Under the pieces are notes generated by a model that saw only the letters and a program-made list of their open reading frames with translations, was not told where the DNA came from and did no database searches. From NCBI GenBank assembly GCA_024691145.1, contig JAILNW010000199.1:1-8990 (forward strand): DNA of 8,990 nt, written 5' to 3'. Shown here one piece after another: positions 1-5,636 of this stretch (position 1 is its first letter; the number at the start of each line of letters is the position of its first letter). The stretch comes from Lachnospiraceae bacterium (lineage in GTDB: Bacteria > Bacillota > Clostridia > Lachnospirales > Lachnospiraceae). The translations under genes and the position numbers were made by a program.

Positions 1-995
1 TGGATTTTGAAATAGAAGTTGAAAAAGATGATCAGATAGGGACTATCTTTAATGATTTTGAACTTATGAGAATAAGGCTGAAAAGTCTTATAGAAGAACA
101 GCAGGAGTCAGAAAGAGAGTTCAGAGAACTGATTACTAACATTTCTCATGATTTAAAGACACCATTAACTGCAATTAAAGGCTATACGGAAGGCATACTT
201 GATGGAGTTGCAGTAACAAAAGAAAAACAGGATAAATATTTAAAAACAATATATACTAAAGCAGTTGACATGACATCTCTTGTGGACGAATTGTCCTTAT
301 ACTCTAAACTAGATGGAAATATGATACCCTATGATTTCCAATATATTAATATGAGTGCATATTTTACAGATTGCATGGATGAGTTAAGTGTAGATGCTGA
401 AGCCAAGGGTATTATCTTTACTTATGACAATAAATGTAGTCCTGATTTAGATATATATATGGATGGTGAACAGATAAAGAGAGTAATTAACAATGTGGTA
501 AGTAATGCCATAAAGTATACTAATAAAGAAGATGGAGCCATTAAGGTAAAATTAATAGAAGAAGATCATAATATTGTAGTTTCCGTGGCTGATAATGGTA
601 TTGGAATTGCCGGTAATGAAAAGAATTATATATTTGACAGATTTTACAGGACAGATGCTTCAAGAAATTCTAAACAAGGTGGAACAGGACTGGGTCTTTC
701 TATAGCAAAGAAGATAATAGAACATCACAGAGGAAAGATTTGGGTTGAAAGTGAAGTAAATAAAGGAACGACTATTTTTTTCTCATTATTAAAAAATGAA
801 AATAAGCAGGAAAAAACAGAAGGGAATAAAATAAAAGACACAGAGAAGAAGCAAGAAACATTGTTTGGTGAGACGAAAGATGAAATTGATAAGGAACAGA
901 ATAATAAAGAGATAAAACAGGAAGAAAAGAAGCAGAATGTAAAAAAACGCAGTAATAAAAAGAAGAACAAGAAAAAAAACAAGAAAAAAAAATAA
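1..995 (+). CDS. Sensor histidine kinase, C-terminal part (5' end outside window)
   Basis: Partial gene: the reading frame is already open at base 3, and the first in-frame ATG (66) lies inside a HAMP helix, so it is not the true start. Visible domains, numbered from that ATG: end of HAMP (DQIGTIF before it); HisKA with SHDLKTPL, phospho-acceptor His28; HATPase_c with N-box Asn147 (NNVVSNAIKYT), G1 box DNGIGIA at 176-182, F box FDRFYR from 190 and G2 box GGTGLGLS at 205-212. All catalytic boxes are intact, so it should autophosphorylate and pass phosphate to the response regulator encoded 16 nt downstream. The sensor and membrane segments lie off the window and the signal cannot be guessed. 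Odd feature: after the kinase core ends (about residue 242), a 67-residue charged, low-complexity tail follows, finishing in a nearly pure Lys run. Gene order kinase-then-regulator is the less common one. Kinase identity is certain; the specific system is not recognised. Confidence 0.93.
   Translation, partial: DFEIEVEKDDQIGTIFNDFELMRIRLKSLIEEQQESEREFRELITNISHDLKTPLTAIKGYTEGILDGVAVTKEKQDKYLKTIYTKAVDMTSLVDELSLYSKLDGNMIPYDFQYINMSAYFTDCMDELSVDAEAKGIIFTYDNKCSPDLDIYMDGEQIKRVINNVVSNAIKYTNKEDGAIKVKLIEEDHNIVVSVADNGIGIAGNEKNYIFDRFYRTDASRNSKQGGTGLGLSIAKKIIEHHRGKIWVESEVNKGTTIFFSLLKNENKQEKTEGNKIKDTEKKQETLFGETKDEIDKEQNNKEIKQEEKKQNVKKRSNKKKNKKKNKKKK
792..992 (+). repeat. A-rich low-complexity tract encoding a Lys-rich kinase tail
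   Basis: This stretch encodes kinase residues 243-309 and consists mostly of Lys, Glu, Asn and Gln codons. The last 17 residues contain 12 Lys and one Arg. At the DNA level it holds A runs of 7 (941-947), 8 (972-979) and 9 (984-992), the last abutting the TAA stop. The tail lies beyond the HATPase domain and has no counterpart in typical kinases of this class. It is probably disordered and may bind nucleic acid, membrane lipid or acidic partners; that role is inference only. Confidence 0.8.
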
Positions 996-1000
996 GAAAG

Positions 1001-1005
1001 AAGGA
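1001..1005 (+). promoter_or_regulatory. RBS that decides the TTG start of the response regulator
   Basis: AAGGA within a purine run (996-1005) lies between the kinase stop and the regulator. The spacing to TTG 1012 is 6 nt, which fits initiation; TTG 1006 begins with no spacing. This supports the start two codons downstream of the longest possible one. Confidence 0.6.
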
Positions 1006-1011
1006 TTGAAA

Positions 1012-1704
1012 TTGGAAAGAATATTAGTTGTTGAAGACGAAATTGATATTGCAGAGTTGGAAAAAGATTACCTTGAACTTAGTGGATTTGAGGTTGATGT
1101 TGTTAATGACGGTGTATCAGGATTAGATATGGCAATAAAGAACAATTACAATCTTGTTCTGTTGGATATCATGCTTCCTGGTATGGATGGTTTTGAAGTA
1201 TGTAAATCCATAAGAGAGAAGAAAAATCTGCCAATAATTATGGTTTCCGCAAGAAAAGATGATATTGATAAGATAAGAGGGTTAGGTCTTGGAGCAGATG
1301 ATTATATAACAAAGCCATTCAGCCCTAGTGAGCTTGTGGCAAGGGTTAAGGCTCATCTTGCAAGATATAACAGACTTGTAGGTTATGGTAACAGAGTAAA
1401 TGAGGTCCTTGAAGTAGGACATATGAAGATAGATAAAACTGCCAGAAGAGTTTATATTAATGATGAAGAAAAGATATTTACTACAAAGGAATTCGACCTA
1501 TTAACATATCTTGCAGAGAATCCTAACAGAGTATTTAAAAAGGATGAATTGTTCAAGAAAATCTGGGAAATGGATTCTTATGGTGATGACTGTGCAACAG
1601 TTACAGTTCATATCAAGAAGATAAGAGAGAAGATAGAAGAAGATTCTTCTAAGCCACAGTATATTGAAACTATATGGGGAGTTGGCTATAGATTTAAGAT
1701 ATAG
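1012..1704 (+). CDS. OmpR/PhoB-family response regulator (winged-helix)
   Basis: DNA-binding response regulator of about 230 residues, the expected partner of the kinase just upstream. The receiver domain (about 2-117, numbered from TTG 1012) shows the acidic pair E8/D9 (VVEDE), phospho-acceptor Asp52 in LLDIMLPGMDG, switch Ser79 (MVSAR) and Lys101 in TKPFSP. The C-terminal Trans_reg_C winged helix (about 135-230) shows TTKEFDLLTYLAENPNRV, the recognition-helix region TVTVHIKKIREKIE and the end motif WGVGYRFK. No ATG is available. I chose TTG 1012 because AAGGA at 1001-1005 stands 6 nt before it; TTG 1006, in the same frame, would have the Shine-Dalgarno directly against it. The gene follows the kinase stop by 16 nt, so cotranscription is very likely. 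Family assignment is firm, but target genes are unknown and no PhoP, VanR or other specific name is justified. Confidence 0.95.
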   Translation: MERILVVEDEIDIAELEKDYLELSGFEVDVVNDGVSGLDMAIKNNYNLVLLDIMLPGMDGFEVCKSIREKKNLPIIMVSARKDDIDKIRGLGLGADDYITKPFSPSELVARVKAHLARYNRLVGYGNRVNEVLEVGHMKIDKTARRVYINDEEKIFTTKEFDLLTYLAENPNRVFKKDELFKKIWEMDSYGDDCATVTVHIKKIREKIEEDSSKPQYIETIWGVGYRFKI

Positions 1705-1714
1705 TGTGTAAGAT

Positions 1715-2422
1715 ATGCAGAAACTGAATGTTTTTTATGAAGATAAAGATATAATTGTATGTGAGAAGCCACAGGGAGTGCCATCTCAGAGTGATAAAAC
1801 AAACGACATTGATATGACTGGAATAATTAAGAATTATCTTTTTTCTGCGAATAAGAAGCCTAATCCATATGTTGGAATTGTTCACAGGTTGGACAGGCCT
1901 GTTGGAGGCATAATGGTATATGCAAAGTCTGAAAAAGCGCTTAAGAACCTTAATGTTCAGATAAGAAATTCAGAAATATCAAAGTATTATCTTGCTGTAG
2001 GTGAAGTGACAGATGGTGATTATAAACCAGATGATAATTATAAAATTTTATGTGATTATATAATTAAGGATGGTAAAGGTAATACAAGCCGTATATGTGA
2101 CAATATTCCGGGCTCTAAGCTTGCAAAATTAGAGTATAGGATAATTGATAGCCTGAAGGAGGAAAAACTCATTCTGATGGAAATTAAGCTCCATACAGGA
2201 CGCCATCATCAGATAAGGGTGCAAATGGCAAATGAAGGGCTGCCTCTTTGGGGAGATTCAAAGTACAATAAGGATTTTACAAAGAGACACAGTGAACTTA
2301 GATGGTTTAATATAGCATTATATGCATATAAATTGGAGTTTAACCATCCTGTAACTAATGAACATATGATTTTTACAAATAAACCTGTTAACTATATGTG
2401 TTTTAATAGATTTTATAAATAA
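1715..2422 (+). CDS. RluA-family RNA pseudouridine synthase
   Basis: A 235-residue cytoplasmic enzyme predicted to isomerise specific uridines in rRNA or tRNA to pseudouridine. The signature is clear: HRLDRPVGG at residues 57-65 with catalytic Asp60 (codon 1892-1894), and the later block LHTGRHHQIRVQMANEG followed by WGDSKY, as in RluA/RluC/RluD proteins. It lacks the N-terminal S4 domain of RluC and RluD, so it is a catalytic-core-only form close in length to RluA. The RNA site cannot be read from sequence. The ATG at 1715 is the first usable start: the in-frame GTG at 1706 is followed at once by TAA. No good Shine-Dalgarno is seen before 1715, and the regulator stop is only 10 nt upstream, so translational coupling to the response regulator is likely. 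It is the last gene of the operon, followed by a hairpin terminator. Confidence 0.93.
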   Translation: MQKLNVFYEDKDIIVCEKPQGVPSQSDKTNDIDMTGIIKNYLFSANKKPNPYVGIVHRLDRPVGGIMVYAKSEKALKNLNVQIRNSEISKYYLAVGEVTDGDYKPDDNYKILCDYIIKDGKGNTSRICDNIPGSKLAKLEYRIIDSLKEEKLILMEIKLHTGRHHQIRVQMANEGLPLWGDSKYNKDFTKRHSELRWFNIALYAYKLEFNHPVTNEHMIFTNKPVNYMCFNRFYK

Positions 2423-2434
2423 CAGAAAAAGAGA

Positions 2435-2475
2435 GAACCCTTAATGGATCTAATCCAATAAGGGTTCATTTTATT
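2435..2475 (+). terminator. Intrinsic terminator of the kinase operon, probably bidirectional
   Basis: GAACCCTTA (2435-2443) pairs perfectly with TAAGGGTTC (2459-2467). After one A-A mismatch the inner arms TGGAT (2445-2449) and ATCCA (2453-2457) extend the stem to a 3-nt loop. A T-rich run (ATTTTATT) follows on the + strand. On the - strand the stem is followed by TCTC and then five Ts (2426-2430). It lies between two convergent genes, 12 nt after the pseudouridine synthase stop and 12 nt after the stop of the EAL gene, so it can serve both. The T-tracts are short to moderate. Confidence 0.8.
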
Positions 2476-2479
2476 GTAC

Positions 2480-5461
2480 TTATGATGCTTTTGCATATTC
2501 ATTAATATAATCAGGAACAGGTACAGGTTTTGAGAAAAGATATCCCTGAATAACAGGACAGTTAATCTCTTCAAGGAACTTAGTCTGTTCCTCTGTCTCA
2601 ATACCTTCAGCAACAATGCCCATATTAAGTTCTTTTGCGAGTCGTACTATATTAGAGATAACTACACGTTCTCTATTTGTAATAAATTCTCCATGGAAGA
2701 AATCCTTATCAAGCTTTAGTATATCAAATGGCATCTTTCTTAAAGAATTAAGTGAAGAAAGACCTGAGCCAAAGTCATCCATTGTAAGCTTGAAACCAAG
2801 TTTTCTGATTTCGTCCAGAATTTTAAGCATATATGCATCACTTTCTGCAAGGGCACTTTCTGTTATCTCTATTTCAAGATAATCAGGAGTGAGATTATAA
2901 TATGACAGCGCTGACTGCAATTTATCAATTATCTTTCGGTTATTAAGGTGTATTCTTGAAAAGTTAATTGATACAGGCACAGGCTTAATATTATTATCAA
3001 GCATGTATCTTATAAGTTCACATGTTTTATCAAAAATATAGTAATCCAGTTCTGTTATAAAAAGGTTTTCCTCAAATAATGGAATAAATTCATCAGGAGG
3101 AATAAGGACATAATCAGGTTTCTGCCATCTTACCAGAGCCTCTGCACCACAAACCTTTTTAGTAAAAATATTATACTTTGGCTGAAGATACAGCTTAAAC
3201 TCACCATTTTCTAACGCCGATTCCATGGAATTCTCAAGTTCCTTGCGTCTTAAAATCTTGTCTCTCATGGCTTCGCTATAAAATGCAAATGAAGAAGAGT
3301 GAATGTTATTTTTTATACTCTTTCTTGCAATATTTGCTCTGTCTATATAAAGAGATATGTTTTCATAATTTGTAATCAGATAAATACCGGCATTTACTAT
3401 AAGATTATAATTGTCATTCTCATCTTTTCTGATAGTCTGTATCTCTTTATTAAAATTTATCATTCTTTGTTTTAATATATCAAGACTGTCATATTGTGCA
3501 AGAACAATAAACTTATCATCAACAACACGGCAAAAAGTTTCTTTGTCTGAAATAGTTTTTGCTATTATATTTGCCAGCTCTTTAAGGATATAATCTCCTG
3601 TTGCATAACCATATGTTTCATTTACATATTTGAATTTATCAATATCCATGTATATAATAACATATCTCTGTTTCTGATTGATAGTAATCAGTTCAGAAAC
3701 ACAGTTTGTAAATGAACGAAGATTGTTGGCTCCTGTAAGGGAGTCATACTGAAGCATTCTGTCCTTTGTTTGTGATGAACGGTGCTTTAAAAGATAACCG
3801 CCCATAATCTTTGCAAGTAGTGTAAGTGAATCTGCAATATTACCTGCCCAGTCATTTCTTTGTGAAAATGAATGAGCGAAGAAATAACCAGAATAATCCC
3901 CTTTATCACAAATGCCGCATTGGAAAAGGCACTTTAATCCATTAAATTCCATGAAACTTAAAAATGCTGATGGTTTAAGCTGTAATTTGCTGACATCATC
4001 AGAAACATAAATACCTGTTTGGGATGATTTATACAATGCAAACTTTTCTGCTTCTGACTGTGAAAATGACTGTATCATATGCAATGAATCTAATGATTCT
4101 GAATTACACCAGGAATATGTAATATGTAATGTTGAATCAGATAATTCATACATGCCTAACTGGTCAATGGAATAATAATTTCCAATGAGGGCAAGAGCCA
4201 TGTTAATTGCAGTTTCAAGGTCTTTTGAGTCAAAGAGTATGTCTACAATATTAAAAATCAAATCACTGTCGATAGTGGAATGAGCCTTATGCAATGGCTT
4301 CAATGTGCTGTGATTAATGGATTTTGTTAAATATTCAGACATATTAATAACGGAACGGAAAGGAGCACTGTAAGATTTAATACAGTTTTTACCGTTCTTT
4401 TTTGCCATATAAAGGGCAATATCTGCATTTTCTATTAATTCCTCTGTCTGTGTTGCATCAAGAGGGTAAATGCTTGTTCCTATACTGCATGTAAGATTAA
4501 TATTTTGCGTAAGTCCAAGATAAATTTCTTTAAAAATATGCTGTATAATCTGGGCAGTATGATCTGCTTGTTCTATAGAAGGTATATTTTCCAAAAATAC
4601 GATAAACCTGTTGCAGGCAACATATCCAGCAAGACCACTGTTTCCCACTCTTTTTTTTAGTTTATTGGCAAAATCAATAAGCACAGCATCTCCAAAGCTG
4701 TGTCCAAATGATTCCCAGACATTATCAAAATCGTCTATATCAATAATTAATACTGAAGACATAGAATCCTTGGTATTATCGGATAAAATATATTCATTTA
4801 TCTTATTTTGCATAGTTGAAAAAGTGTAAAGATAAGTGAGAGGATCACATTCATTTGCAAACTTCAACTTTTCAAGTTCTTTTTTTCTCTTATCTATATT
4901 AGCTGACTTGGCAATTGTTTTTAAAGGAGTGCCTTCATCATCAACAATTGTTGTACCTGTTATCTCGAACCACTGATATTCATTGTTTGCTGCTTTAAAA
5001 CGAATTTCTGCATAAATATCTTTTTTTGCAAGAAGAATATCGTTATAACACTGAATGGCAGATTCAAGATCTTTATAATAAGTGTGAGAAGTATCTGAAA
5101 TATATGCATAAAAATCCCTTGAAGACATGCCATTAAAATCAGGACATGTCTCTGAAGAAAACAAACCTGACTTAAAATCGTATTCAAAAATATTGCAATG
5201 AGAATAATCGACCAGTGCCTTGTATCTTTGCTGTTCAAAATTTATCTGTTCCTTCGCATCAAGTCTCATCTTTTTACCCCTCACAATAAGAACGATGATA
5301 ATAAGCATCATAACAAGAAATAAAACACCTGTGGAAATTATCAAATTTAACTCTATATCAGAAAAATCATTAAGACTTCCAATTCCTTTATTAAAATAAT
5401 AATAACATAAACATGCCATAAGCAATAATATGGATAAACATAATGAACGTATCCTTTTCAT
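2480..5461 (-). CDS. Membrane c-di-GMP phosphodiesterase candidate: PAS-GGDEF-GAF-like-GGDEF-EAL
   Basis: A 993-residue inner-membrane signalling protein. Domains: TM helix about 5-22; TM helix about 37-60; PAS-like about 75-190; GGDEF 1 about 205-364; a GAF-like sensory region about 394-564; GGDEF 2 about 572-734; EAL about 744-989. Both cyclase signatures are broken: GGDEF 1 reads ACNRF (282-286) and has lost the guanine-contacting Asn (Trp249); GGDEF 2 reads VDDKF (647-651) though DIDKFKYVN is kept. The EAL domain looks active: EAL 774-776, Asn833, Glu865, Asp895/Asp896 (DDFG), Lys916, Glu952 and Gln972. Expected role: hydrolysis of c-di-GMP to pGpG, with the degenerate domains as sensors or dimerisation parts. 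The frame is open to an ATG at 5569, but I start at 5459-5461 because GGGGGAGGT lies 9 nt upstream, the signal-anchor begins there, and 5569 falls inside the neighbouring terminator hairpin. It has its own promoter and so appears monocistronic. Confidence 0.93.
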   Translation of the reverse strand: MKRIRSLCLSILLLMACLCYYYFNKGIGSLNDFSDIELNLIISTGVLFLVMMLIIIVLIVRGKKMRLDAKEQINFEQQRYKALVDYSHCNIFEYDFKSGLFSSETCPDFNGMSSRDFYAYISDTSHTYYKDLESAIQCYNDILLAKKDIYAEIRFKAANNEYQWFEITGTTIVDDEGTPLKTIAKSANIDKRKKELEKLKFANECDPLTYLYTFSTMQNKINEYILSDNTKDSMSSVLIIDIDDFDNVWESFGHSFGDAVLIDFANKLKKRVGNSGLAGYVACNRFIVFLENIPSIEQADHTAQIIQHIFKEIYLGLTQNINLTCSIGTSIYPLDATQTEELIENADIALYMAKKNGKNCIKSYSAPFRSVINMSEYLTKSINHSTLKPLHKAHSTIDSDLIFNIVDILFDSKDLETAINMALALIGNYYSIDQLGMYELSDSTLHITYSWCNSESLDSLHMIQSFSQSEAEKFALYKSSQTGIYVSDDVSKLQLKPSAFLSFMEFNGLKCLFQCGICDKGDYSGYFFAHSFSQRNDWAGNIADSLTLLAKIMGGYLLKHRSSQTKDRMLQYDSLTGANNLRSFTNCVSELITINQKQRYVIIYMDIDKFKYVNETYGYATGDYILKELANIIAKTISDKETFCRVVDDKFIVLAQYDSLDILKQRMINFNKEIQTIRKDENDNYNLIVNAGIYLITNYENISLYIDRANIARKSIKNNIHSSSFAFYSEAMRDKILRRKELENSMESALENGEFKLYLQPKYNIFTKKVCGAEALVRWQKPDYVLIPPDEFIPLFEENLFITELDYYIFDKTCELIRYMLDNNIKPVPVSINFSRIHLNNRKIIDKLQSALSYYNLTPDYLEIEITESALAESDAYMLKILDEIRKLGFKLTMDDFGSGLSSLNSLRKMPFDILKLDKDFFHGEFITNRERVVISNIVRLAKELNMGIVAEGIETEEQTKFLEEINCPVIQGYLFSKPVPVPDYINEYAKAS

Positions 5462-5470
5462 GTAGTGCGT

Positions 5471-5479
5471 ACCTCCCCC
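5471..5479 (-). promoter_or_regulatory. RBS that sets the start of the EAL gene
   Basis: On the - strand GGGGGAGGT occupies 5479 to 5471, 9 nt before the ATG at 5461. No comparable site precedes the longer in-frame ATG at 5569. This supports a protein starting MKRIRS and discards 36 upstream codons. Confidence 0.75.
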
Positions 5480-5519
5480 AAAAAAACAGTACCCATAAAA
5501 ACTTTCTAACCCAACTTCT

Positions 5520-5548
5520 ACTATATCATTATTCTTGTAAAAAGTAAA
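5520..5548 (-). promoter_or_regulatory. σA-like promoter of the EAL gene
   Basis: On the - strand, -35 TTTACT (5548-5543) and -10 TATAGT (5525-5520) are separated by exactly 17 nt. They match TTGACA/TATAAT at 4 of 6 and 5 of 6 positions. Transcription would start near 5513 and leave a leader of about 50 nt ending in the GGGGGAGGT ribosome site. The -35 box sits at the distal end of the T-rich tract of the amylase terminator, so terminator and promoter are packed together. The leader is too short for a c-di-GMP riboswitch. Confidence 0.6.
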
Positions 5549-5606
5549 TAAAAAAATAAAAAAACACATACATTTTCAGCAGTATACTGTGCTGAAAATG
5601 TATGTG
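5546..5606 (-). terminator. Strong intrinsic terminator of the amylase gene
   Basis: CACATACATTTTCAGCA (5565-5581) and its exact reverse complement (5590-5606) form a 17-bp perfect stem with an 8-nt loop. On the - strand the stem is followed by T7-A-T7-A-T3 (5564 down to 5546). It lies about 30 nt after the amylase stop codon. The long U-tract exists only in the - direction, which fixes the orientation. A separate 12-nt perfect palindrome, GATGTTAACATC (5607-5618), sits directly against the stem base. Confidence 0.92.
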
Positions 5607-5636
5607 GATGTTAACATCTATATTATCACGCTGTTA

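Noticed and set aside
66..68. ATG 66 as the start of the histidine kinase
   Set aside because: The frame is open to the window edge and the residues before it continue a HAMP helix, so this Met is internal.
725..982. Minus-strand Phe-rich 85-residue frame
   Set aside because: It is the complement of the A-rich kinase tail: poly-Lys codons read backwards give Phe. No RBS or domain.
2616..4829. Plus-strand frames of 60-88 residues opposite the EAL gene
   Set aside because: Antisense shadows of a long, clearly coding gene; no ribosome sites and no homology that I recognise.
5462..5513. c-di-GMP riboswitch in the leader of the EAL gene
   Set aside because: The leader is about 50 nt and lacks the two-helix aptamer core; known class I and II aptamers are longer. 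The amylase leader also shows no such core.
5462..5569. N-terminal extension of the EAL protein from ATG 5569 (36 more codons)
   Set aside because: The extension starts inside the amylase terminator hairpin, runs through the promoter and RBS of the real gene, and has no ribosome site.
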